A stretch of DNA of 64,000 bases, taken from assembly GCA_006386115.1 (NCBI GenBank), contig VFIW01000011.1, positions 434,001 through 498,000 on the forward strand, in the 5' to 3' direction. A program made the position numbers and the translations under genes. Origin of the DNA: Globisporangium splendens (Eukaryota > Oomycota > Peronosporomycetes > Pythiales > Pythiaceae). Below the pieces are notes generated by a model. The model ran no database searches. It saw nothing but the letters and a program-made list of their open reading frames with translations, and was not told where the DNA came from. Below are positions 11,887 through 23,048 of the stretch, piece by piece; position 1 is the first letter of the stretch; every line of letters starts with the position of its first letter.

Positions 11887-12173
11887 ATCCATCCACCACA
11901 CTGAATGAATGGCATTCATTCTTGCTCGTTGAAGTGTTCCCACCGTGTAGTGTCACTCTCCTACAATCTCACCTCGTCTTGGTACTGCATCTTTTTCTCT
12001 GAAATGCCCAAAATAGAAAATAAAGGTCCGCTCCTCTATTGATCTCCAATAGGCAGCAGTGTAGAAAACGGCGCAGCTACCAGCCAGCCACTCAGTGGTC
12101 AGCCACTTGCCTCCAAGAGCCATCGTCACTCACTTCCACACACTCCGAGACGGACGCACATTGAAGCAGCAGC

Positions 12174-13904
12174 ATGAGCGACTTGTACGACGGCTTCAGC
12201 GCGCAGCAGATCTTCCGCGACGAGGAGAGCAATGGGCTCACCTTCGACGACATCATCGCGCTCGTACGTATGCACACTCTTGCCATTGGCGCTAGTTGTG
12301 CGCAGCATTGTTGAGCTCTTCGCGCGTTGCCAAATGCGCTGACCGATGTTTGTGCTGTGTTGTTGCTTTTGTTTACTCGTGATGATCGATTCTGCAGCCT
12401 GGCCACAGTAAGCATTCGTTGCGTTGCCTGGCGTATATGCATTCGTAATTGGTTGTCATGTTTGCTTGTCATAAGGCTGACTCCGTATCACCGTTATTAT
12501 TGTTGTCATCGTGCAGTTGATTTTGGCGTGGAAGCCGTGGATATTTCGTCGCGCTTGACGAAGAGGATCAAGCTCTCGACGCCGATCGTGAGTTCCCCTA
12601 TGGACACGGTCACGGAGGCCAAGATGGCGATCGGTCTTGCACTGCAAGGTGGTATCGGTATCTTGCACCACAACAACACGATCGAAGCGCAGGCGGCGAT
12701 GGTGCACACCGTCAAGCAGTTTGAGAACGGCTTCATCTTTTCGCCGAAGGTGCTCAGTCCGAGCAACACGATCGCGGACCTCGACCAACTCGGTGTCTCG
12801 GGCGTACCCATTACGGACAACGGGTTGCCGAACGGCAAACTGGTGGGTCTCGTCACGAGTCGCGACGTGGATTTCCTCGAAGATCGCTCGCAGCGTCTTT
12901 CGGAGATCATGGTGCCGCGCGAGAACTTGATCGTGGGCAAGTACCCGATGACGCTCGACCAGGCCAACAAGACGCTCAAGAGCGCCAAGAAAGGCACGCT
13001 CCCGATCGTGAACGAGGAAGGTTTCCTCGTGGCGATCGTGACACGCATGGATCTGGTCAAGAACCGCGACTACCCGAATGCGCTGAAGGACCCAGAGACG
13101 AAGAAATTGCTCGTTGGGGCTGCGGTGCCAGTCTGCGCTGAGGCAAAGGAGCGCGTCGGTGCGCTTGTTTCTGCAGGTGTCGACGTGATCGTGCTTGATG
13201 CTCGTCAGGGTGACTCGGAAGAGCAGGTGGAGCTCGTCAAGTACATCAAGGCGACGCACCCTTCGGTCGAAGTCGTCGGTGGCAACATTGTCACGATGAA
13301 GCAGCTCCACCACCTGTTGGACGCTGGCGTGGACTCGGTCCGTGTGGGTATGGGCGTTGGCTCGGTGTCGACTTCGCAAATGGTGAAGGCTGTCGGTCGC
13401 GCTCAGCTGTCAGCGATTTACAACACTGCGATCGCTGCTCGCGTGTACGGCGTTCCTGTGATCGCGGATGGTGGCATCGGCAACTCGGGTTGCGCCATCA
13501 AGGCGCTTGCGCTCGGCGCGTCGTGTGTCATGATGGGCTCGAGCCTCGCAGGCACATCCGAGGCACCTGGCGACTACTTTTTCCAGGACGGACAGCGTCT
13601 GAAGCGTTACTACGGCAGCGGCAGTCACGAGTACTACAGCAGCCAGGCATCCGAGGATGCGGACAGCCGCTTGATCTTTGGTGTCGCCGGTGCCGTCATC
13701 GACCAAGGCTCGGTGCAGCAGTACATCCCGTACATGCAGCAGAGCATCCGCCACGGGTTCCAGGACTTGGGTGTGCGCTCGATCCCGCAGCTCCACGAGC
13801 AGCTGTACTCGGGCCAGCTACGCTTCGAGCGCCGCTCGCTCTGCGCGCAGAAGGAAGGCGGCGTCCACGACCTCTACTCCTTCACCAAGCAATTGTACGC
13901 CTAG
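12174..13904 (+). CDS. IMP dehydrogenase-like protein lacking the catalytic cysteine
   Basis: Three exons, 12174-12263, a 10-nt micro-exon 12399-12408, and 12517-13904, in phase, 495 residues. The micro-exon supplies LPGH|IDF, completing the conserved LPG segment. Fold and order match [24 protein letters not shown], a CBS pair (about residues 105-225), [50 protein letters not shown], and [10 protein letters not shown] near the end. In true IMPDH (IMP to XMP, the entry to guanine nucleotides) the loop reads GSxCxT; here the Cys position is Ser (TCG 13368-13370, residue 318). The mobile flap between YYGSGS and the GVAGAV segment is also about seven residues shorter than usual and lacks the Arg-Tyr pair that activates water. 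Hence the fold is kept but catalysis is doubtful. It may be a paralogue with regulatory or nucleotide-binding role. Confidence 0.88.
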
Positions 13905-14186
13905 AGGTAGGTCAAAGAAGCATGATGTACTTTCGACACAACACCATGAAGGCGACCTCTTTGCTCGTAAATAAATGCCGTATGTAAGGTCGCAGAGCTG
14001 AAAAGTCCGTAAATGCGCACACAAGGTCGTTTCTTACCCATAAATAGAACAATCACGAACAGCAGGGGTACACTTGTAAGGTTACGTTACACAACGAAAA
14101 GTGAGGTTACGCTCTTGGCTCATTCAGTGTTCTCGGAGTCATTTGCCACAGTGTCGATCGCCCGATTCCATAAACAGCGAGAGAGA

Positions 14187-15732
14187 ATGACGGTCTCGGA
14201 AACCTTCAACGGGGAAGCGCCAATGGTGGACGTGCGCACGCCGCCGCTCTCACCGTCGGCTACTTCTGCGGCAGTAGATGTGCGTGATGGGAGTGTACAG
14301 GCCGCTGGTGCGTCTTCGGACGCGCAGTTTTGGTGCCACGAGTGCAGTGCGCACGTCGCGACGACGGTGGACGCTGCCACGGACGAGATGTGCTGCCAGC
14401 TATGCGGCGGCAACTTTGTCGAAGAAATCGAATCGGTAATGGCGTGCTTAGTGTACTTGTTGTGTATTGTGTTTGCGTGGATTGTTGCGGTTATGGAGAT
14501 GCAATCTACAGTTGTCGTATCATGTGTGGGGGAACTGCTTTATGTTGTTGTTGTGAATTGGATACGCATCTTCTCGTTATTGTCCTGAATGGATGCTAAC
14601 CGATAGGACGTCTTTCTCTTCGTATAGGATGACCCCCCAGAGAGCTTCCAGGAGCAAGCGACTGAGCCGAACGAAGCGAGTGCGCCGCCGTCTGCGTCTT
14701 CGGCCACGACGAACGCGTCGGCTGCCTCCTCTGCAGCAGAACGAGATTACAACGACGAACATGAGGTGTGTGTGTTGTGTGTTTGTTTGTGTCATTAGCA
14801 CATGTACAAGTCGTGGGTCTCTAAATGCACATTTGCCTTTGCTTTGTAGTTCTTTTCGCGCTACATTTCGGAAATTCAAAACCAGTTTGGCGATGCGACG
14901 CCCGGAAGAGATCGCAGGGATTTGTCAAGACCACCCGCTGGCGGTTCCCTGTCCAAGTGAGTCTCTGTCTACTGCCTTTGCGATTACCGTTTTGTTACTG
15001 TGTCTGTGGCTCACGAAGCAAATACTGTTTTTCTGCAACCATGTAATCAGCAGCTTATTGCAACTTTTGAGCGGCAACCCAGGCGGTGGCGCTCGCACTG
15101 CTCGGATCATCAGCAGCGACGGCATGCCGATGGAAGTGTTTATTGGCGATAGTGGTGGCGACATCGGCGGTCTCTTTGGGGCACTCGGCGGCATGCTCAA
15201 CGGCCCGATGACGGGTCTGGCGAGCAATCCGGGTGATTACGCGTTTGGGAGTCTCTCGAACGTGATCAACCAGCTGATGCAGAACGATCCAAACAGAGTA
15301 CGTGGATGCTTTTCCATTTGCCGTACGCACGCAAAGCTAACTACAGTACTGTGTTCTTTTCCCTACTTTGTTAATTAGCACGGCGCTCCTCCTGCCGCGA
15401 AAGATGTTGTCGAGACGCTACCAAAGCTGAAGATTACACAGAGCGACGTCGATGCGAGTGCCGAGTGCCCCGTGTGCAAGGATCTCTTCGTGGTCGATGA
15501 AGAATCGCACAAACTGCCGTGTGCACACTCGTTCCACATTGATTGCATACTGCCGTGGCTCAAGCAGGTGCGTCCAGAGAGTTTGAAAATGCTGTTATGT
15601 GAAGTGTGACTGACAAACTTACAATTTTGTCGATGTTACGATCAGCACAATTCGTGCCCAGTGTGCCGACACGAGCTTCCCACAGATGATCCCGATTACG
15701 AACGGCGCCGTCGCCAGTCCGTGTCGGACTAA
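14187..15732 (+). CDS. RING-H2 E3 ubiquitin ligase, RNF126/RNF115-like
   Basis: Six exons (14187-14435, 14628-14765, 14850-14956, 15051-15297, 15379-15567, 15646-15732), phase consistent, 338 residues. An N-terminal zinc ribbon (WCHECSAHV ... CCQLCGGNFVEEIE) and a C-terminal RING-H2 (CPVCKDLF ... LPCAHSFHIDCILPWLKQ | HNSCPVCRHEL) are the two hallmarks of the RNF126/RNF115 group. The RING is completed only by splicing the last intron. A Gly-rich middle (GGDIGGLFGALGGML) and Ala/Ser linkers lie between. The RING would recruit an E2, and the zinc ribbon in relatives binds ubiquitin or BAG6 clients. Start at ATG 14187, since the frame upstream has no ATG near a promoter. Confidence 0.9.
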
Positions 15733-16010
15733 GGCGCTCGGCAGCCACTCCTCTCCACTCTCACGTAAGTGGCCAAAGTATGCAAGCATTTTTAATTAAT
15801 CTTTCTTTCGATAGACAAGTAGTAGTAGTAGCAGTAAACCAGCAATAGTGCGGGAGCAGTAGCAAAGTAGCAATAGCAGCATGGGACGAAGCCTCCATTC
15901 CAGACAACATCCGTAATCTTCATACACGCCCTTGAGAGAGATTCATTCCCAGGTAAGCGCCTCAGTCCCTGTAACAGAACAGCTTTTGTGGAAGAGTCGC
16001 CTTGGCGCAG

Positions 16011-17079
16011 GCATTACTAGGGAGATCCAAGCGAGCGAACGGTCATTCATCGACACTCAAGCGTGAGGAAATCAAAGCACTGATGGCAGCCGCCAAGAAG
16101 TCCCTGAGTCTCCGGTTCGTGTATTCCAAGCCTGCAGTCGACGCAAAAGACGCAGCGCTCACGAAGGCGATCGACAAGTACGAGGTACGTGGGGAGTTTG
16201 GCGCGACGCATTGAGTGTATTTGTTTCTTTCAGCGTGGGGATAAAGAAAAAGTGATATTAATCGTGCTTTCGGCTTTCAATGGAAATAAAAGACACTTCT
16301 CGCGATCTCGAAAACAAAGAATCCGGATTTTGCATTCCTGGATCCACAGCAGCTCGTCCTACAGCTTGCAGGTCTGGTCTCTCGCTACTATCGATGAAGT
16401 TGGTGCTGCTCAAACTGACAGAATTGAGGAAACCTAGACTGCTGCTTGTGCCGGAGCCACATGAAGCGAGCAGCGTATATAAATGCGTTTCGTGAAGATG
16501 CCATCGATAAACACACCAACGAGAACCTCCATTCAGGTAAAAAAAAAAGAGCAGACAGCGTTCGAGGAGCTGCATGACCTATTGTTGAAGACACGCACGC
16601 TGTATCAGGTATGATTGCCAAAATCGATAATGCTAAATCGTTGACGAATCATCTGGCAATATTTCGCCTGTGTGTTCCTGCGTACAGCTGCCAGAAGTGG
16701 CAAAAACTAAACCTGGGATCCAGGGTGAAATTCAGGTGTTGCTGCACCTTGGCGACCTCTTCGTGACCTCTGATGTACGTCTTCGGTGGATGCTCTGGAA
16801 AGTGGTCGGTCCATTCCCCTTTGTGAGTTGTGTTTGGCGCATGATGGTCTAATATCAGCGGAAAGCCGAAGCGCTCGCTGTTTATAACGACGCGATCCGA
16901 CTGTGTTACAGCATTGCCGACGAAGTCACAGAGTCCATTCTGGTAAGATCTCAACTCTTGTGTCGAAGTATTTTGCGTGTTTACATTGTTTTTATCGACA
17001 TTTCTTCTCCGGCATTATCCATGAAAGCAAGCGTCGATACCATGGATGCTTTGATATTCTTTGTATAAAGTCCCTGTGA
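16011..17079 (+). CDS. TPR-like helical protein, gene model incomplete
   Basis: Several phase-0 exons read as one helical protein: 16011-16184 (REEIKALMAAAKKSLSL ... AIDKYE), probably 16234-16251 and a piece near 16319 (NPDFAFLDPQQLVLQLAG), then 16537-16608 (QTAFEELHDLLLKTRTLYQ), 16688-16774 (QVLLHLGDLFVTSD), 16859-16942 (RKAEALAVYNDAIRLCYSIA) and possibly 17071-17079 (SL, stop). The last long exon has tetratricopeptide character (small residues at TPR positions). I could not settle the start or the exons between 16251 and 16537, where stops interrupt each frame, so the gene may be real with unusual splicing or in decay. It would end 17 bp before the stop of the convergent PP2A gene. No function is proposed. 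Confidence 0.4.
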
Positions 17080-17095
17080 GCTGCATCAACTACAA

Positions 17096-19746
17096 CTAGC
17101 ACTTTGCGAGGGCTCGGTTGGCGAAAAACACGACGTCACTATCACTGTCCTGAAGTAAGGCCGTGAGACATGGACGGATGGTGGCTTCCACGACCGATGC
17201 ATCTACTTTCGTCGCCACCACCTCCAGAGTCTTTGCGACATTGAAGCGGATGTTCGGGACAGGATCCTGCTTAATCATCACCACAACAAGGAAGGCAGTT
17301 CATACGCGTCAGCAAACAAAATACTCGGCAGCGCGCAAACAAAGCAAGCAACAACAGCAGCATGTACCTGTGCCAGCTCCACTGCAAGCGGAATCATCAA
17401 CGTCTGAATAGTCTCGGCATTCATAGCTTCACACAGCACGCGGACCGCATGCAGCGACGTCAAGCGGTGCAGGTAGTTTGCGTTCGAGTGCATCGCCAAA
17501 ATTCGAGGGATAATATTCGTTCGAGCCCACTCAACGCCGAAACTTTCCGTCAGTTTTCGCAAGTTGATGGTCGCCGCCTCTGTGGATGATCGACAGAATA
17601 CGAAACAAGATGGGTCAGCCGCCATTCGACAACCAAGTCGCAACACGAGAAATATCACAGAAACTTGTTCTTACCTCGGATCGAGTAGACGTTGTCCGCA
17701 AGCCACGACATGCACATATCGGACAGCCGCTCTTCGAAGTAGTCTTGACCCAACTGAGCTGCGAGCAGGGGGATGTATTCTATAATAGCGAGTCGAACGC
17801 GCCATTGTCTGTCTTCTGCCAAATGGACGATGGCCGGCAGGAGGGATTGAGACAACAGCTCGATGCCAATAACCTGTGTACGAGCATCAAGGAACAGTGA
17901 GCAATCAGTGACGCTCTTGGTAAACTCTCCACCGATGTTCAATAGCACGTACAGTGTTGCCTTCTTCCAGATTGGAAATCACGTTCAATCGCACTTCCGA
18001 GTTCGAATCGTTGAGCAGCTTTTCACATGAAGCAACAAAACAAAAGATCGGCGCCGTATTAGTGTAACGCACACATACCCTAGGTTGTTGCTCTAGCCTT
18101 ACCAACAAGAACAGCGGCAAAAGATGCTCGATGGTCAAATCACGACCCAAGAACGGAGAGATCTTCATCACGACCGCTGCCAACGCCGAGCGAACGTGAT
18201 CCGACAAATCCCTCGCGAGGGTCTGGAACGAAGGAACAACCTTTTCCACGATGCGCTGAGGCTGGAAAAGCTTGCACACGCCAACAGCCTTTGAGGTGGC
18301 AGAAGTTCGCACTTCAGCTTCGCTGTCCTCCAAAAGCGCGCTAAAGCAGTCGCACATCGACGAATTCACCGTTTCCGCACTCACGACCTCACAGATTTCA
18401 GGGAATCGGTTCGCGACCGACCACCGCACACGCCACGACCCATCTCGCGCCGTGTCAAACACAGTCGGCAAGATCTGGTTGCTCAGGACTTCCGCTGGGA
18501 CGAGTTTCGCGAGCGCGACAGCATTCTCAATCGTGTGTATTCTGACGGAATCCTGGCGATCCTGCGCCAACGCAAGGAACAACGGGAGAAGCTCCGCATG
18601 CGCGCTTTCCGCATCCATCTGCAGTGATCAGAGAGAAAGCAACATCTCAGTATTCAATTTCTTCCACGACGACCTTATGTTGTGCTTCTCTGGCTTCTAC
18701 GTACCACAGATGCAAATCCGCCAAGCGCCGCTGCGGCAGCTTTCCGAACCATCGGCGTGTCATCGCGGCACAACTGGGCAAACATTTGGCGCAGTTCTTT
18801 TTGGATCTCCGTCGAAAGCTTCGAATACCCAAATTGGAAAAGGCTGCACGATGCAATGCGGGACGTGAACCTAAGGGAGAGCGAACATGGGAAAAGAGCA
18901 TGCCTTGATAAGAAAACAGTCGTCGTTGGCGCCTATACGATTCCATGCACCACCAACCAGTCGCGGGTCACGAGGCGTCGCAGCACAGAGACAAAGTAGT
19001 CGGCAATGTGGTCCGGCTGCATGTGTGTCACAACGTTGCAGATCGATTTCACAGCCTAAAGCATATGAGCAAGGTCACATGAGCACGGAACGAAAAATGG
19101 CAGCAAGGCAAAGCAAAGGCGAGACCAACCATGTCGCGGACAGAAGCTTCGTCGACAGTCGCCAAGGATTCCAATGGTTTCAACAGCAGGTACGCGTGAG
19201 CCGGTCCCCCGACTACGTCCACGAAGTTGCCCAACTCTTCGGCCATCACCAGCAGCACTTCGTCTTCATCGTCCAAAGAGTCTACAGTGAGTGCGAGGCA
19301 AGCACAAGAGCAGCATCAGTCACTCAGCTGTTGATGCATGCGCATTTACAAATAAAGAGAGTAGTAGACTGCAAACGCACCGTTCAAGAACGGAAGCAGC
19401 TCTGATTGCGTTCGCTCGGGACCAAGTGCCGATGCTAAGAAGACATGAGAGAATCATATGATGAGCTTCGTCTTGCTCGTGTAACAGGCATGAGTGAGCA
19501 GGAAGCCGTACCAATGAGGTGGATTTTCTTGATCGAATTGAGCCGCAACTGCACATCTTCGTGCTTCAACTCGTCCACGAGGATCGCGATCGGGTACAAA
19601 CTGTCGTCTGCATTTGTTTTCGAGTACAATCACACATACAACCAGTCAGCATCACGATAAAGTCGCACACTCTCTCTCTCCGCTAACACGCGTATGCCAT
19701 CGTGTCCTAGTCATTCGTCACGCAACACATTGCCTGTCGTCGCCAT
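17096..19746 (-). CDS. PPP2R1A: PP2A 65-kDa scaffold (A) subunit, HEAT-repeat protein
   Basis: Eleven exons on the minus strand: 19746-19722, 19607-19512, 19434-19381, 19281-19130, 19055-18958, 18870-18705, 18618-18103, 18018-17953, 17873-17675, 17579-17368, 17266-17096. All phases agree and the product is 584 residues, close to the ~589 of the family. Diagnostic stretches are [95 protein letters not shown] and [10 protein letters not shown]. The protein is the scaffold that holds the catalytic C and regulatory B subunits of protein phosphatase 2A. The first exon (MATTGNVL) is the least certain part; the rest is secure. Confidence 0.95.
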
Positions 19747-22440
19747 GCTGTCGGACCCTTCCCTGCGCTGCGTCCTAATACTTTGTGCATGCATAACGCC
19801 ACCCTCACGTGAGGACACCCCGAGATACACATTACAAAAAAGAGAAAGACAAAAACAAACAAACAAAACAACAGCAACATGAACGTTGCATGGAGAGAGA
19901 GGGAGAACAAAGGACAGTATTTTTTGTTTTGTTTTTTCATCCATGCGTTTGCTCCTCCTCGTCCGCTCGTTCGTTTTGTTCATCATCACGTCTTCACTCA
20001 CCTCTCTGGATGGCGTTCGTGCGTGCACCAGTAGAGCCCCTCGTTCCTGCGGCTTCTCTCTCGCTCTCGCTCTCTGCGGGCACGTGACGGTCCTTCCTGC
20101 TTTCCTTTGGCGTGAGGGCGGGAGTGTTGTGTGGCTTCCTTCCCTTCGGGTTTGACGGTTATTTTGATAGAAGGATCGCTTTTTTCCCCCGCCACACTCA
20201 TTGCTCTCGCAACCGATGTTTGTGCTGTATGCGGTTTACGAGGGAATAAGTTAGCAAAGGCAATTGCTGTATCGGAGGTACCAACACGATGCGCAAAACT
20301 GAACATTGGGGATCCATTATAAAGAGGTAAATCTGAGTCCAAAAGCCATCACAGAGTGTTGTCAATTTGACACGAAAAATATGCTACGGACCAAAAATGC
20401 GTCTGCGGTGACCATCGAAGGCGGCACGGCACGCATCCATCCGTGCCTCGATGCCATGAAGAAAACAGCTTTCCCTCAGTTGTGCTCCACACGCCCGACC
20501 CCACCACTCCAACGGTTCACCATGTTGCAAACCGCATCACGCGAATCGCTTGGAATCCTTCATCGCCATTGATGCAGTCCAATTGCGCACATGACGCTTG
20601 CTGTAAAAAAGCTATAGAGCTGCACCATCCAGCTGTAGGCTTTGTACACTTGACGCGAGCTCCTCTTCGTCCTTCATCCACTCACAGCGTACACGGATCG
20701 CACTCTTGTAAACGTTTGGAAGTGTGCGATCGACGCAAGCGGCGAGTGGTTGAAAGACGAAGAGGAACTCATGCTGCATTTCTTCCGTGTCGATGAGAGG
20801 ATAACAGGATGTGGCTTTTTCCCGAAATGAAGACGACACCCAGTTTCCGCACGAGGGAACCAGTTGTGCAAAGCAACCATCGCAGCCTCGTCTCTGTACA
20901 AGGATCGCGTTTCGATGGGGAAACTACACTGTAGTCGGTGGGAGGGGACATATAAGTTGAAGGGCAGCAATTGCATTCCACAGTGCTATCGCAATGCATA
21001 CCACCCCGCCTTGCCTCGCACAGTGTGCCATTTTCGTATAATCATTGAGAAATGGACCCATAATATGCGTCACCCGAGATCGAGCCTTTCTGACGAGTTC
21101 GACTTCAACACGGCTTACCACATGGTCAAACGGTGCGGTGACATCTTTATTAGTCACGCAGCGCGTCTCGTTGTTAAACGTCTCCATGCAACAGTGGCTC
21201 GCAGCAGTCAAGGATGCGGAGGCTATAACTGTCGTGTAAGAGGATATCTAAGCAACTCAACCAGACCGCAGCAGAGGAGATCAAGGAAATCGGTTCGAGG
21301 TCACGAATACGCTGCCGCGACAGATCACCACTGGCGTCATGGCGAAAATGTTGTCAGCATTCGGCGCAAAGCATGATTCGTGGCTAATCGACCAAGAACC
21401 GAGTCCACTCTGCAGCCTGTATAGACCTCTTTTTTATCACTCTTTGCAACCTTTATTAGTACACGGCAACAATCTACGCATTGGACATTTGCACACGCAT
21501 CCTTTTCAATCACATTCAAGTGCTTATACAAAGCACACACACACGTGATATCTTCTGCTTGCTTTGCTTGTTGTCCAGTCCATCTTCAAGCACTCGCGAT
21601 GTTCACAAATCCCCCTGGATCGCAACATCCTGCTGCTGACTGTGATGAACTTCAACGCCACATTTCGTGGTGTCATGAACACCATGTTGCCCATCTCGAT
21701 GGCTCATCTTTTCTCGCGACACTTGAACTTTGGTGGACATGCGCACGACGTGAGAGTGAAACTCACTCTCTTCGCTTCTCTGCGACGATTTATACCCAAA
21801 GTATAAGTTGCGAGATCATTCCGCTGCCAATACGTAGGCGGGATGCGAAAGAAAAAACTAAGCTTGTGACGCTGAGTGTGTCTGGAACGAGCTGGCTTCT
21901 CTGTCCATCTCTGAAATATAAACAGCCAAAGCGAAGCGAATGGGTTGACGCGATACGAAGATGCTCGGCATCATCCATGCTGTCATCGACAAGAGTAAAA
22001 CCAGATTGGCATCAGGTTTATTCTAATAAAACCCAATGTCGCTGAACGACAGTCATAATATTCACAACTATCTCTCAGCATATGGATTCTGAAGACGTCG
22101 TGCTCGATATCGATGTGTGGATGTTGTATTTCCAGAACGCATTGGAGCAAGATCCTCAATCTTGAACAGTTTTTTTAGAAGGAAAACAGACAAGAACAGA
22201 AACGCCGGTGAAATAAAAATCACTTTATTCGTTGTGTGGGTTCCACCTTCTCTATTCACCAATCGGACACAATGATATTGCTTTTAGTGAGAACTGATTG
22301 GATGAAAATGGGTCAGTTCAGGACAAGCACAATCCAACCCATCCAAAAACATTCCAGAGTTGCATGCAAAAAATTCATCGTGACTTACGTTAGCCTCAGA
22401 TGTCAGAGAGTGAGAAGGTAATCCTATCTAAATTATGATC
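19747..22440. other. Gene-poor region, possibly with degraded coding remnants
   Basis: About 2.7 kb without a gene I can support. Fragments with protein-like character occur on the plus strand (for example VSMQQWLAAVKDAEAITVV ending near 21239, and EVTNTLPRQITTGVMAKML around 21310-21350), but frames change and no exon chain with consistent phase emerges. It may be a decayed gene or one with many small exons. Short CT and T-rich tracts lie at 19670-19680 and 19915-19940. A diverged palindrome is listed separately. Confidence 0.4.
20657..20770. repeat. Diverged palindrome centred on AAACGTTT with coding-like arms
   Basis: Around the 8-bp palindrome AAACGTTT (20710-20717) the sequence reads outward as two arms of 53 nt (20718-20770 on plus; 20709-20657 on minus) that align without gaps at 40 of 53 positions. 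Read away from the centre both arms encode nearly the same peptide: CAI....EWLKDEEEL on plus and SAI....EWMKDEEEL on minus. Several differences are synonymous (AAA/AAG, GAA/GAG). This points to head-to-head copies of one exon, diverging under coding constraint, or an old inverted duplication. Confidence 0.75.
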
Positions 22441-22560
22441 TGCATAGAGTATAAGAATTTCTGAGTCTCATTAACACACCCAGGAGTGAGGATTCTCCAT
22501 TTTTCCCAGTAGAGCTCAAGCGGTCCAGTTCCAGCCTCAGCGGTCCAGTTTGGACCAGCC
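22441..22560 (-). mobile_element. Possible 3'-end remnant of the same LINE family
   Basis: The 17-mer CACACCCAGGAGTGAGG at 22475-22491 recurs at 23050-23066, exactly where the LINE ORF2 ends, and both sites have GTAGAGCT a little further in (22509 and 23108). A 5'-truncated second insertion ending at the same point is the simplest reading. The match is short, so this is tentative. Confidence 0.35.
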
Positions 22561-23048
22561 CATCCCAGGGAGAGAATCCCTCCTTCTTGGAGGCCCTGGG
22601 GTGGTGAGGAATGGAATGCACGATCACTATGAGCACGACTACGGACCCTATGTCGCGGTCAATCCGCCACGAAGCACAACTGCGACGCCCACCAGGACGC
22701 CGCACCATTACCCGCTGTCTGCGGCCACCACACCGCGCAGCACAAGAACCCCTTAACAGAGCCCACCGGCTCTGTGAATCGAGACGTGATCGAAGCATCG
22801 AAGCGCGACGTTCACAAGTGCAAGTGAGGCTGACAAAGCACAGCCAAAACGCACAACAACGATTAAAGCCATTTACAAAATGGCACACGAAGAAACTACA
22901 AATGTCAGAAAAACTAGAAAATTACGAAAAACCTGGACGCATGTGTGAAAATGCTTGTGTTACGGCAGGATATGATAGCTGATAACCCACCATTTCTCTT
23001 CCCCGGGAATCTTAAACTCTAAGTTCAATAGATTCTTTATCATCATCA

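Noticed and set aside
17080..17158. Plus-strand frame ending [14 protein letters not shown] at the end of the TPR-like gene
   Set aside because: It is antisense to the last PP2A-A exon, which is secure; the short exon with SL-stop is a better end.
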